Shown here in pieces: positions 55,069-63,931 of a stretch of 64,000 nucleotides of DNA (its first letter is position 1; each line of letters starts with the position of its first letter). This DNA is from Brevibacterium moorei (GTDB taxonomy: Bacteria; Actinomycetota; Actinomycetes; Actinomycetales; Brevibacteriaceae), in assembly GCF_024580735.1 (NCBI RefSeq), contig NZ_JANIJX010000001.1:248001-312000 (forward strand). Direction: 5' to 3'. Made by a program: the position numbers and the translations under genes. A model generated the notes under the pieces. That model had not been told where the DNA came from, searched no databases, and worked only from the letters and a program-made list of their open reading frames with translations.

Positions 55069-56645
55069 TCCCCGGTGGCTCCCTGTACATAGGCCGCCAG
55101 GGCGGCGCGCCGGGCGGAGCGGGGATCGGACTCCACCCGCGGCTGCGCATCGAGGATCAACGTGCGGCGTTCGCGCTCGTCGAAGCCGGGCCAGTCGCCA
55201 CCTGGCTGCCCGGTCCGCGCGAAGGAGCCCCAGAGGTCCATCATCCGGGCGGAGAACCGCGCATCACGGCTGTCGCCGGCGGAGTCCCCCTCTGCCATGA
55301 CCGTGGCCCGCGAGCGCCCGAAGACGTGGGGGATCTCGGCTCCGTGGGTCGCCCCGAAGGCACCGAACCGGGGGTCTTCCGAGACATAGTCGAAACGGTA
55401 GAGCCAGACCGGGTTGTGGCGCGCGTGCAGTTCCGCCGCGCACACCGTGGGGTACCAGAAGACCGCGTCACCGCCGAGTCGGGGCGCGTCGCGGGGGTAG
55501 TCGGGGTAGGCCGCGAGGACCTCGGGCCAGCCGGGTGCCGCGGCGAAGACGCGCTCGAGGGTCTCGGGCAGCACCGGAATCGTCTCCCCTCCCCCGGCCT
55601 GCGCTCCGATGGCGAACAGGGTGCCCTCGTTGTCGTTCGTGCCGATGAGCAGTGGCACCGCCGCCGCACTCCCATCGGCCAGTGCCGCCAGCGGTGCGCT
55701 CGGCAGCGACTCCCCGTCGACCACGGGTCCGCAGATCATCAGTCCCGGCGCCAGCTCGGGGGCCTGTTCGTTCAGGGCCTCGAAGGCCTGCAGGAGCTCG
55801 GCGGCCGAGGCCCGGGCCAGGCGCTGGGCGCGCTCGGCACTGCTCGTCTGATCCGTGGCGAGGTCGTCCAGCAGCACTTCTGCCCACCGGCCGGCCTGTT
55901 CGACCGAGAGCATGGAGGCCGGGGCCGGGGATTGGGCTATCGCCCGGTGGAACAGCCCGTGGGCGTCGGGCATGGCCATCAGGGCGAGCACGGACATGGC
56001 TCCGGCCGATTCGCCGAACACCGTGACCGCTGCGGGATCTCCGCCGAAGGCCGCGATGTTCTCGCGTACCCAGTCCAGGGCACGGATCTGATCGTAGAGG
56101 CCGACATTTGACTCGAAGACGTGCTCGGGGCCGGACAGGGCACTGAAGTCGATGAAGCCGAAGGGCCCCACCCGGTAGTTGGGGCTGACCACGACACAGC
56201 CGGTGCGTTCGGCCAGCACCCTGGCGTCGTAGTTGCGATTGACGCCGATGGCGAAGGCACCGCCGTAGATCCACACGAGCACGGGCAGGGGCCCGTGTGA
56301 TTCCGTGTGCGGGGTGACGATCGTCAGGGTCAGACAGTCCTCGTCCATCTCCGGGTTCTCGCCCACTCCGCCGAAGGCCTCCGGCCTGGGAGTCTGGACG
56401 GGAGCGGGACCCCAGGAATCCGCAGTGAATACGGTCGTGCGCATTGCGGGCGGGACCGGCCTGCGGAACCGCAGCTCGCCCACCGGCGGGGCGGCGAAGG
56501 GGATCCCGTACCAGGCGTCCGTCGCCCCCTGTGCCAGCCCGCGCACGGGGCCCTCGGTCGTGTGTCGCAGGGGGCCGGCGGGGCTGTCCGGGGTCGGTGG
56601 GATGGGGTCGAAGTGCACGGCGGTGTCCGCCTTTGGATCGCTCAT
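55065..56645 (-). CDS. Carboxylesterase type B
   Basis: The 526-aa alpha/beta-hydrolase has the oxyanion region VLVWIYGGAFAIG, the nucleophile elbow VFGESAGAMSVLAL at about residue 212, an acidic residue in GTNDNEGTLF, and the His in FGATHGAEIPHVFG. No signal peptide is visible, so it is probably cytoplasmic. Start: ATG at 56645, 6 bases after TACTAT. Substrate unknown. Confidence 0.93.
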   Translation of the reverse strand: MSDPKADTAVHFDPIPPTPDSPAGPLRHTTEGPVRGLAQGATDAWYGIPFAAPPVGELRFRRPVPPAMRTTVFTADSWGPAPVQTPRPEAFGGVGENPEMDEDCLTLTIVTPHTESHGPLPVLVWIYGGAFAIGVNRNYDARVLAERTGCVVVSPNYRVGPFGFIDFSALSGPEHVFESNVGLYDQIRALDWVRENIAAFGGDPAAVTVFGESAGAMSVLALMAMPDAHGLFHRAIAQSPAPASMLSVEQAGRWAEVLLDDLATDQTSSAERAQRLARASAAELLQAFEALNEQAPELAPGLMICGPVVDGESLPSAPLAALADGSAAAVPLLIGTNDNEGTLFAIGAQAGGGETIPVLPETLERVFAAAPGWPEVLAAYPDYPRDAPRLGGDAVFWYPTVCAAELHARHNPVWLYRFDYVSEDPRFGAFGATHGAEIPHVFGRSRATVMAEGDSAGDSRDARFSARMMDLWGSFARTGQPGGDWPGFDERERRTLILDAQPRVESDPRSARRAALAAYVQGATGD

Positions 56646-56651
56646 GCGTCC

Positions 56652-56657
56652 ATAGTA
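56652..56657 (-). promoter_or_regulatory. -10 box of a leaderless promoter (carboxylesterase)
   Basis: TACTAT on the minus strand lies 6 bases before the ATG at 56645. Confidence 0.55.
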
Positions 56658-56690
56658 GTGGGTCCCATCACACCTCTACACGGCGATCTC

Positions 56691-57224
56691 TCAGGCGCTG
56701 AACACCGTGTGCAGGGTGTTGTCGGCCAGGCGCGCCCGCCCGCCCAGGTCCGCGATCTCGAAGAGCACCGCGGTCCCCGCGTGCACGTATCCCAGCCTCT
56801 GCAGTAACTCACGGCTGGCGCGCAGAGTGCCGCCGGTGGCCAATACATCGTCGATGAGCAGAATGCGCGAACCGGCGGGCAGATCCGTCTGCATTTCGAT
56901 GGTTGCGCTGCCGTATTCGAGCGTGTACTCCTGGTGCCCGGCCGGCCGGGGAAGTTTGCCGGCCTTGCGGATCGGGACCAGACCGCACCCGCACAGTCCG
57001 GCCGCCACGCCGGCCAGCAGGAACCCGCGGGCCTCCACGCCGGCAATCGCGTCGAAGGAATCGGCGAACGGGGCGATGAGTGCGGCTGCCGTGGCGTGCA
57101 GGGCGGGGCCGTCGGCCAACAGCGGCATCACGTCGCGGAACACGATGCCGGGCTCGGGGTGATCGGGGATCGAGCGGATCAGGGACTGGGCGCGGGCGAG
57201 GGCGGGGGCTGTGGCTTCGTACAC
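56691..57224 (-). CDS. apt: Adenine phosphoribosyltransferase
   Basis: Apt converts adenine plus PRPP to AMP (purine salvage). The 177-aa protein has GIVFRDVMPLLADGPALHA near the start, VEARGFLLAGVAAGL in the base-binding region, and the PRPP loop ILLIDDVLATGGTLRAS. Length is normal. Start: GTG at 57224, 6 bases after TATCCT. It is upstream of the carboxylesterase on the same strand with a 45-base gap. Confidence 0.95.
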   Translation of the reverse strand: MYEATAPALARAQSLIRSIPDHPEPGIVFRDVMPLLADGPALHATAAALIAPFADSFDAIAGVEARGFLLAGVAAGLCGCGLVPIRKAGKLPRPAGHQEYTLEYGSATIEMQTDLPAGSRILLIDDVLATGGTLRASRELLQRLGYVHAGTAVLFEIADLGGRARLADNTLHTVFSA

Positions 57225-57230
57225 GCTTCA

Positions 57231-57236
57231 AGGATA
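57231..57236 (-). promoter_or_regulatory. -10 box of a leaderless promoter (apt)
   Basis: TATCCT on the minus strand lies 6 bases before the GTG at 57224. Confidence 0.55.
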
Positions 57237-57301
57237 TCCCGCCCCACCACCACAGCCCGCAGACAGCCCGCTGCCAGTGTTACCCAACCGTTACCTTTAC
57301 C

Positions 57302-58459
57302 ATGGAGATGATGAACGACAAGGCGAACAGTGCAGCGGGCGGCACCCCACCGGACCCACAGCCCGCTTCACCCGTGCGCAGGCGGATCGTGGAGCTCGAC
57401 CTGCTGCGCGGGTTCTTCGTCATCGTCATCATCCTCGACCACCTGCAGATGTGGCCCTCGCCTTTGTACCTACTCAGCGGCAAGGGCCTGTTATGGGGTT
57501 CGGCCGCCGAGGGCTTCTTCCTGGTCTCTGGCTTCCTCATCGGCTATATCCGCGCCTACAAGGGCCGGACCAAACCCCTGCGCGAACTCACCGTGGTGCT
57601 TCTGCGCCGGGCCCTGAAGCTCTACCTGTGGGGCATCGGCATCTCCTTGGCGATCATCGGCTTCACCCTGTTGGTCGGCGGGGATGGCCGCCTGCCCAAG
57701 CTGCCGACCGAGGACCAGCTGGCGACTCCGTTCGCCCTGTTGCGCCATCTGGTCACCATGGACGCGTTCAACGACTGGATCTACTTCCTGCGCCTGTACG
57801 CGGTCATGCTGGCCGTCACCCCGATCTTCCTGTGGTTCGTCCGCCGGCGCCTGGCCTGGCTGGCCGCCCTGCTCAGCGTGGCCGTCTACGCGCTGAGTTT
57901 CCTCCAGGAGATCCCCGATGCGGAACTGCAGTGGCAGCTGTACTTCTTCGGAGCCGCACTCATGGGCTATCGGTTCGAGGACGTGCGCGCCTGGCTGCGC
58001 GGGCGCGCCGGGTTGAAGACCGGTTTCGGCTGGACCCTTGTCGTCCTGCTCGTCACGACGACCAGCCTGAGCGGGCTGACGGTGCACGCTCCCGGGTTCT
58101 GGGATCGCATCGGCCTGTGGGATTTCTACCAGTGGTTCCAGCCCGCCACCGCCGATTTCTTCTCGAACAACCCGACGATGCCGGGCCGCGTGGCTCTGGC
58201 CTTCCTGTGGTTCGCGGGCTTTTTGGCCCTGTTCCACATCCTGCGCACTCCGTTGGAGAAGTACCTGGGCTGGCTCCTACTGCCCTTCGGCACCATGTCG
58301 TTGACTGCCTACTGTCTCCAGGCACTGGTTCTGCCCCTGTTGGTGCTGGTCTTCGTGCCCCACGGGGTGGTCGTCAATACGATCCAGGGATTGCTGTCGA
58401 TCGGTATCATCTGGTTCCTGCTGGGCAGGCGCAGCGTCCAGCGACTGCTACCGCAGTAG
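57302..58459 (+). CDS. OpgC-like integral membrane acyltransferase
   Basis: The 385-aa protein has about ten membrane segments. It starts RRRIVELDLLRGFFVIVIIL, where the LDLLRG motif and the following DH (ILDHLQMWP) mark the acyltransferase-3/OpgC group, and FFLVSGFLIGYI follows. OpgC adds succinyl groups to periplasmic glucans in Proteobacteria; the substrate here is unknown. Start: ATG at 57302, with in-frame ATGs at 57308 and 57311. A TACCTT box lies only 4 bases before the first ATG. Confidence 0.88.
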   Translation: MEMMNDKANSAAGGTPPDPQPASPVRRRIVELDLLRGFFVIVIILDHLQMWPSPLYLLSGKGLLWGSAAEGFFLVSGFLIGYIRAYKGRTKPLRELTVVLLRRALKLYLWGIGISLAIIGFTLLVGGDGRLPKLPTEDQLATPFALLRHLVTMDAFNDWIYFLRLYAVMLAVTPIFLWFVRRRLAWLAALLSVAVYALSFLQEIPDAELQWQLYFFGAALMGYRFEDVRAWLRGRAGLKTGFGWTLVVLLVTTTSLSGLTVHAPGFWDRIGLWDFYQWFQPATADFFSNNPTMPGRVALAFLWFAGFLALFHILRTPLEKYLGWLLLPFGTMSLTAYCLQALVLPLLVLVFVPHGVVVNTIQGLLSIGIIWFLLGRRSVQRLLPQ

Positions 58460-58464
58460 CCGAT

Positions 58465-58965
58465 TCAGGCGCACAGGTCCTTGAGCAGGATCGCGATGCC
58501 CTCTCCCGTGCCGACCTCGCGGAACCCCAGGCGGGCGAACAGGCCGATGGCCGAGTTGGTCTGTGCGACACCGGCCGACACCCCGGTGGCACCGTTATAG
58601 CGCAGCAGCCCGAACAGCGCATGCAACAGCCGAGTACCCAGGCCGGAGCCCTGACTGTCCCGATCGACCGCTACCAGGAGTTCGGGAATCGTCTCGGAGA
58701 CGAAGCCCGCACCGGCCTCGGCCGCAGGGAAAATACGCGCCCAGGCAGCGCCGAGCACCCCCGTACCGTCGTCCGCGACGGCCAGCACCCCGATATCTCC
58801 CGGCCGCCCCCAGCCGGCCAGATAACCGGACAGCTGTGGATCGCGCAGGGCCTGCGCGGCGGTGAGTTCGGGACGGTCCAGCGACCAGTTCGCGCTGGCG
58901 GCGAGGAACGGTGCCAGCGACTCGCCGCCGGCCGGGCTCGGGTCTACGGGGAGGATCTTCACCAT
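58465..58965 (-). CDS. GNAT-family N-acetyltransferase
   Basis: The 166-aa protein has the GNAT core: a strand ending in a glutamate-containing TIPELLVAVDRDSQGSGLG with the acetyl-CoA loop (Q-x-x-G-x-G), then TRLLHALFGLL and a C-terminal IGLFARLGFREVG, the standard family ending. Substrate unknown. Start: ATG at 58965, 7 bases after TACAGT. It is convergent with the acyltransferase, 5 bases apart. Confidence 0.9.
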   Translation of the reverse strand: MVKILPVDPSPAGGESLAPFLAASANWSLDRPELTAAQALRDPQLSGYLAGWGRPGDIGVLAVADDGTGVLGAAWARIFPAAEAGAGFVSETIPELLVAVDRDSQGSGLGTRLLHALFGLLRYNGATGVSAGVAQTNSAIGLFARLGFREVGTGEGIAILLKDLCA

Positions 58966-58972
58966 GTCTGCA

Positions 58973-58978
58973 ACTGTA
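58973..58978 (-). promoter_or_regulatory. -10 box of a leaderless promoter (GNAT gene)
   Basis: TACAGT on the minus strand lies 7 bases before the ATG at 58965. Confidence 0.55.
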
Positions 58979-59030
58979 GTCGCTTATGAGCAGGCATCTA
59001 ACATCCTGAAGAAACACAGAAACATACTTC

Positions 59031-59067
59031 TTGCACATAAAATGCATTTTCTATACTCTGATGCATT
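59031..59067 (+). promoter_or_regulatory. Candidate TRAP operon promoter with flanking ATGCATT repeats
   Basis: TTGCAC at 59031-59036 and TACTCT at 59054-59059 are 17 bases apart (TATACT at 59052-59057 overlaps). ATGCATT occurs at 59042-59048 in the spacer and again at 59061-59067 just after the -10, a 19-base offset that suggests a regulator site. The region is AT-rich compared with its surroundings. Confidence 0.5.
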
Positions 59068-59173
59068 GTAGGTGACTCCGCTCTCCTGCACCTTTCGATC
59101 CAGTGGGATCATCGCCGATCCCGTTCCCACCCCCAGACCATCCCATCCCTCATGAAGGCAAAGGCGGCTTCAT

Positions 59174-59683
59174 ATGCAGCAGGCCCATTCCATCCTCAAC
59201 CGGATCCTGTCCGCGTTGACGGCCATCGCGGTGGTCGCGATGATGCTCCACGTCATCGCCCACGCCCTGTCCCGGTTCCTCTTCTCCGCTCCCCTCTACG
59301 GCACCAATGAGATCGTGTCCTTCTGGTGGTTGCCGGCGATCGCGCTGCTGGGCATCCCCGCGGCCCACCTGCAACGCGAACACATCACGGTCACTCTGCT
59401 GACCGAGCGGCTCGGCCCCACCTCCGCCCGGGCCTGCCAGATCTTCGCCGCATGTGCCGGAGGGCTGCTCAGCGCCGGCCTGATGGTGTTCGGCCTCCGG
59501 GAGGCGATCGAGAAGATGACGATCGGCGCCACCGCCGGGGTCACCGAGATCACGACCTGGCCGGTGTACTTCCTGGTCCCCCTGGTGTTCCTCGTCATGA
59601 CGCTGTGCTACGTCCTCGACGTCTTCGTTCCCGTCCACCGCACTGCGAGCGCCACCGTCGACCCCGCCGAATCGGCGCTCTGA
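59174..59683 (+). CDS. TRAP transporter small membrane subunit (DctQ)
   Basis: The 169-aa protein has four membrane segments and the DctQ signature LYGTNEIVSFWWLPAIALLG in the middle, with HLQREHITVTLLTERLG in the following loop. It forms the membrane part together with DctM. AAGGCGG precedes the ATG. First gene of a DctQ-DctM-DctP operon; the gene order Q, M, P differs from the E. coli/Rhodobacter order P, Q, M. Confidence 0.9.
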   Translation: MQQAHSILNRILSALTAIAVVAMMLHVIAHALSRFLFSAPLYGTNEIVSFWWLPAIALLGIPAAHLQREHITVTLLTERLGPTSARACQIFAACAGGLLSAGLMVFGLREAIEKMTIGATAGVTEITTWPVYFLVPLVFLVMTLCYVLDVFVPVHRTASATVDPAESAL

Positions 59684-59711
59684 TCCCAACACGTACGAAT
59701 CCGAGGTCCCT

Positions 59712-61265
59712 ATGAACCCCGACGCAACGACCACGGCGAGCCCAGCCGACCGGTCAACCACTACAGGCACCGCCGGAACCGGCACCGGCCCGACCACCCT
59801 CCTGCCCAGGGCGCACCGCCGTGGCAGACCACGCGGCACCGGCTTCGCCGTCTGCCTGGTCCTGCTCACCGTCACCCTCATCGGCTTCTTCCTCTCCCCC
59901 ACTGGCCCCGTGGCCGGACTGTGGTGCCTGGCCATGATGCTGGTGCTCATGTTCATGTCCGTCCCCGTCGCCCTGAGCCTGGCCATTCCATCGGTCATCG
60001 GCGTCTACGGCCTCTCCGGCATCCCGGCGACCGTCAACATCCTGGCCACCGCACCCTTCCACACCGTCTCGAAATGGTCTTACTCGGTCCTGCCCATGTT
60101 CATCTTCATGGGCATGCTGCTGGCCCAGTCGGGGATGGCGGCGAAGATCTACCGCGCCACAGACCGCTGGTTCTCCTGGCTGCCGGGCGGCATCGGCATC
60201 GGCACCACGGCAGCCGGAGCCGGCCTGGCCTCGGTCTCGGGATCGACCATCGGCATGACCTACACCCTGGGCCGCACCGGCATCCCCGAAATGCTCAAGG
60301 CCGGATACGACAAGCGCATGGCGGTGGGCACGGTCATCGTCGCGGGTCTGCCCGGGGCGCTCATCCCCCCGTCGATCCTGCTCGTGGTCTTCGCCGGTAT
60401 CGCATCGGTTCCCGTCGGCCCCCAGCTCATGGCCGGCGCGGTACCCGGCATCCTCATCGCCGTGACCTTCGCGCTGTTCATCCTGCTCATCGGTTTCGTC
60501 AAGCCCTCCCTGGTCGGCAGACGGCCCGGTGCCGCCGGGGGCTCCACCGCCACGTGGAAGGAGCGCTTCTCCTCGCTCGGGGAGATCTGGGGCTTCCCCG
60601 TCATCATGCTGGTCCTGTTCGGCGGTATGTTCTCCGGTGCCTTCACCCCGACCGAGGCCGGTGCCGCGGCCGCGTGCACCGCGATGATCCTGACCCTCAT
60701 CCACACCCGTAAGGACAAACCGCTGGGCAAGGTGGCAGTAGCCGCCATGAACACGGTCTCGGCCACCGCCTCGATCTTCTTCATCATGATCGGCGCCGAG
60801 ATGCTGACCAAGCTCCTGGCGATCACCGGACTGGCCCCTGCCATCACCTCGTACATCACGGGGCTGGGCCTCTCCCGCTTCGCCTTCCTGCTCATCCTGG
60901 TGCTGCTCTACCTGGTGATGGGCATGTTCTTCGACACCATGTCGATGATGCTGCTGACCGTTCCGATCCTGCTGCCCACCCTGTCCGCCATGGATGTCAA
61001 TCCCCTGTGGTTCGGAGTGTTCGTCGTTCTACTGGGCGAACTCGGTATGATCACCCCGCCCGTGGGCATCCTGTCCTTCATCGTGCACAACATCACCAAG
61101 AACCCCGCGGTGAACCTGGGCCAGACCATCACGCTCAAGGACGTCTTCGTCTCCCTGACCTGGTTCCTGCCCGTTGCGGTCCTGTTCCTCGTCCTGATGA
61201 TCGCGGTTCCCCAGATGACCGACTGGCTCCCCGCTCTGCTCGAACGCGCAGGAGGCGCCCAGTGA
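59712..61265 (+). CDS. TRAP transporter large membrane subunit (DctM)
   Basis: The 517-aa protein has about twelve to thirteen hydrophobic segments after a 60-residue soluble start. Typical DctM segments include LAIPSVIGVYGLSGIPATVN, VLPMFIFMGMLLAQSGMAAK, GLPGALIPPSILLVVFAGIA and ELGMITPPVGILSFIVHNIT. It uses the sodium gradient to import organic acids. It starts 28 bases after dctQ and its stop overlaps a GTG of the next gene. Confidence 0.94.
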   Translation: MNPDATTTASPADRSTTTGTAGTGTGPTTLLPRAHRRGRPRGTGFAVCLVLLTVTLIGFFLSPTGPVAGLWCLAMMLVLMFMSVPVALSLAIPSVIGVYGLSGIPATVNILATAPFHTVSKWSYSVLPMFIFMGMLLAQSGMAAKIYRATDRWFSWLPGGIGIGTTAAGAGLASVSGSTIGMTYTLGRTGIPEMLKAGYDKRMAVGTVIVAGLPGALIPPSILLVVFAGIASVPVGPQLMAGAVPGILIAVTFALFILLIGFVKPSLVGRRPGAAGGSTATWKERFSSLGEIWGFPVIMLVLFGGMFSGAFTPTEAGAAAACTAMILTLIHTRKDKPLGKVAVAAMNTVSATASIFFIMIGAEMLTKLLAITGLAPAITSYITGLGLSRFAFLLILVLLYLVMGMFFDTMSMMLLTVPILLPTLSAMDVNPLWFGVFVVLLGELGMITPPVGILSFIVHNITKNPAVNLGQTITLKDVFVSLTWFLPVAVLFLVLMIAVPQMTDWLPALLERAGGAQ

Positions 61266-61297
61266 TCAGCAAGTCCCCTTCCGAAAGGCAGAACCCC

Positions 61298-62584
61298 ATG
61301 AAACCAGGCCGCAGCCGCCTCCGCACACTCGGCCTCCCCCTCATAGCCGGCGTCGTGAGCCTGGCCCTGAGCGCTTGTGCCGGATCCGTGGCAGGCGGCA
61401 CCTCCGGAGGACTGGCCGGCGGTGGAGGCGGAGGCTATGCGCCTGGCGCCGACCAGGCGACCATCGACGCGGCACTGGCCGACCTGCCCGAGGTGGAACT
61501 GACCTTCCAGCCCTCGGCGGCGTCCGCGGCTTCCATCCAGGCCCCCTCGGGCAACGTCCTGGCCGCGGCCATCGAGGAGCGCTCGGGCGGGAAGATCAAG
61601 GTCGACACGGTGTGGGGACAGGCCATCGCCGGCTATTCCGAACTGTTCGACGCCCTGTCCGACGGGCGCGTGGACCTGGCACTGGCGCTGCCGGTCTACC
61701 AACCCGCGGAGTTCCCCGCCACCAATGCCGTGGGCGAGGCCCTCGGTGGGCTTCCGTCCTCGCCCTACACCGGGGAGATGATCACGAACGCCGTGGGCGT
61801 CGATGTCGCCTGGAACACTCCTCAGGTACTCCAGGAATACGAGGATCAGAGCGTCTACCCGATCGCCCCCTTCATCGCCTCGGGCGGCTACTACTCGGTT
61901 TGCACGAAGACCGGGGTCTCCGAATCCGACTATCCGGGCAGGCAGGTCCGCATCGCCTCGAAGGCGCAGAGTGGCTTGATGAGCCGAATCGGCGCCTCCC
62001 CCGTCTCCATGGAATACACCGAGGCCTTCGAGGCCATGCAGCGGGGCACCGTGGACTGTTCGCTGGCGCAGCTGGTCACCGCGGCCGAGGGCGGGCTGTT
62101 CGAGGTCGCCCCCAATATCGGCTATATGACCGACACGTCGATCTCCCGCAGCGCCAGCTCCCTGGTCGCCGGCAAGAAGTTCGCCGAGCTGCCCCTGGGC
62201 TACCGGCAGATCATCTTCGACGTCTACGCCGAGCACTTCCATGGACAGCTGCAGACCGGCATCGGCGGCAATGCGGCAGCCGTGACGGCCGCGAAGAAGG
62301 CAGGCGGCAAGATCGAACGCTTCGATGATGCACTGCAGAAGGACGTGGCGGCCTTCAACTCGGAGAACCGCAAGAAGATCGCCGAGTCCGGTATCGCCGG
62401 CGACGATCTGGCCGAACGGGTCGAGGCGGCCGCCAGGAAGTGGACGGCCAAGGCCAAGGAACTCGGCTACTCCGACAAGGGCACGACAGCGGACTTCGAC
62501 GAGTGGTACGACCCGAAGAGCGACTACCGCCCGATGGGCGAGGCGGTCTACCAGGACGTCATCCTCCCCCGCCGACCCTCCTGA
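61298..62584 (+). CDS. TRAP substrate-binding lipoprotein (DctP)
   Basis: The 428-aa protein has a signal peptide ending in a lipobox (LALSACAGS), so it should be lipidated and anchored outside the membrane, as expected in a bacterium without a periplasm. A Gly-rich spacer follows, then the DctP fold with YSELFDALSDGRVDLALALP and FEAMQRGTVDCSLAQLVTAA. Substrate unknown (usually a carboxylate). Start: ATG at 61298 after GAAAGGCAG; a GTG at 61262 overlapping the dctM stop would add 12 residues. Confidence 0.92.
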   Translation: MKPGRSRLRTLGLPLIAGVVSLALSACAGSVAGGTSGGLAGGGGGGYAPGADQATIDAALADLPEVELTFQPSAASAASIQAPSGNVLAAAIEERSGGKIKVDTVWGQAIAGYSELFDALSDGRVDLALALPVYQPAEFPATNAVGEALGGLPSSPYTGEMITNAVGVDVAWNTPQVLQEYEDQSVYPIAPFIASGGYYSVCTKTGVSESDYPGRQVRIASKAQSGLMSRIGASPVSMEYTEAFEAMQRGTVDCSLAQLVTAAEGGLFEVAPNIGYMTDTSISRSASSLVAGKKFAELPLGYRQIIFDVYAEHFHGQLQTGIGGNAAAVTAAKKAGGKIERFDDALQKDVAAFNSENRKKIAESGIAGDDLAERVEAAARKWTAKAKELGYSDKGTTADFDEWYDPKSDYRPMGEAVYQDVILPRRPS

Positions 62585-62591
62585 TCACCGG

Positions 62592-62633
62592 CGCGCAGGG
62601 GCCCGCGGCAGTCTAGCCGCGGGCCTCTGCGCG
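62592..62633. terminator. Bidirectional hairpin terminator overlapping the MATE gene end
   Basis: An 18-bp stem (62592-62609 with 62616-62633, one G-T pair) has a 6-base loop, AGTCTA, that contains the stop codon of the MATE gene (62613-62615). It lies 7 bases after the dctP stop. Confidence 0.8.
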
Positions 62634-63923
62634 TTCGATCCAGGCATCGCCGCGCATCCGCAGGCCCAGGCCGATCCCACGGAAGGCCAGGAAGCCCCAG
62701 CAGAAGCAGGCCCACAGGCCCCAGGTACCCCAGCCGGCGAGGTGCCCCAGCCAGCACAGCAGGGCGAATCCCAGGAATGCGCCCAGCTGTGCCAGGGCCA
62801 GATAGCGGGAATCCTCAGCGCCCATCAGCACCCCGTCGAGGGTGAACACATAGCCGCCCAGCGGCAGGCTTGCGGCCAGCACCAGGATCAGGACCGTCAA
62901 TGCGGGCCGGACGTGCTCGTCCGAGGTGAACAGCGCCGGAAGCCAAGGCGACAGACAGGCCATGACGACGCCCGTGATGGTGCCGAAACCCACACCCCAG
63001 CCGATCAGGCGCCGGTGCACGGCGTGGACCTCGGCGCGCCGCCTGCGCCCCAGCTCCAGGCCGATGAGCGCCTGCCCGGCGATCGCCAGTGAGTCCAGCA
63101 CCATGGCCAGGCTGTTGAACAGCGTCTGGGCGACCTGCACCGCCGCCAGCTGCACGGTCCCCTGAGCTGCGGCAAGGGCGACCAGCACCAGGATGGCGGC
63201 CCGCAGCGAGGCGTTGCGCAGCAGCAGCCAGCCCGACATCCGCGCGGCGTGGAAGACCCCATGGAAATCCGGCCGCAGCCTGGCACCGTAATGCCGGGCC
63301 GCCAGCACCGCGATCCACGCATAGGTCAGGCACATGAGTCCCTGTGCGCACACGGTGCCCAGCGCCGAGCCCGCCACACCGAGGTCGAGGCCGTAGATGA
63401 ACAGGGCGTTGAGTGCGATGTTGACGGCGAAACCACCCGCCGCGATGGCCAACGGCACCTTCGTGTTCTGCAGCCCGCGCAGCAGCCCGGTGCCGGCGAT
63501 CACGATGAGCATGAACGGCAGGCCCCACCAGGAGATCGTCAAGTACTCCCGGGCCAGGGCCGCGACCTCGGCGGTCGGGTTGAACCAGCCCAGTGCCGTG
63601 TCGAGCAGGGGCAGGCCGGCCGCCACCAGAATGACCGAGGTGGCGGCAGCCAACCACATCCCGTCGATCCCAGCGCCGATCGCCCCCGGTCGATCGCCCG
63701 AGCCCAGGAAGCGCGCGACCCGCGGCGTGGTGGCGTAGGCGAGGAAGACCATGAGACCCAGCACCGTCTGCAGCAGGGCCCCCGCCAGGGCCAGCGCGGC
63801 GAGGGCCTCCGGTCCCAGATGGCCGACCATCGCGGTGTCCGCCAACAGGAAGACCGGTTCGGCCGCCAGGGCGCCCAGGGCGGGCAGCGCCAGGGCGATG
63901 ATCTGTTTATCGCGTGAGTGCAC
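62613..63923 (-). CDS. MATE family efflux transporter (DinF-like)
   Basis: The 436-aa protein has about twelve membrane segments in two similar halves. It starts DKQIIALALPALGALAAEPV and has LADTAMVGHLGPEALAALAL in the first half, the MATE/DinF signature, with the ion site likely in the N-lobe. Substrate unknown. Start: GTG at 63923, 8 bases after TAGGAT. Its last codons form one arm of the shared terminator. Confidence 0.92.
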   Translation of the reverse strand: MHSRDKQIIALALPALGALAAEPVFLLADTAMVGHLGPEALAALALAGALLQTVLGLMVFLAYATTPRVARFLGSGDRPGAIGAGIDGMWLAAATSVILVAAGLPLLDTALGWFNPTAEVAALAREYLTISWWGLPFMLIVIAGTGLLRGLQNTKVPLAIAAGGFAVNIALNALFIYGLDLGVAGSALGTVCAQGLMCLTYAWIAVLAARHYGARLRPDFHGVFHAARMSGWLLLRNASLRAAILVLVALAAAQGTVQLAAVQVAQTLFNSLAMVLDSLAIAGQALIGLELGRRRRAEVHAVHRRLIGWGVGFGTITGVVMACLSPWLPALFTSDEHVRPALTVLILVLAASLPLGGYVFTLDGVLMGAEDSRYLALAQLGAFLGFALLCWLGHLAGWGTWGLWACFCWGFLAFRGIGLGLRMRGDAWIERAEARG

Positions 63924-63931
63924 GATGTCCC

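Noticed and set aside
57211-58989. 592-codon frame overlapping the acyltransferase gene
   Set aside because: It is in the wrong phase over a clear membrane acyltransferase and lacks hydrophobic segments or motifs.
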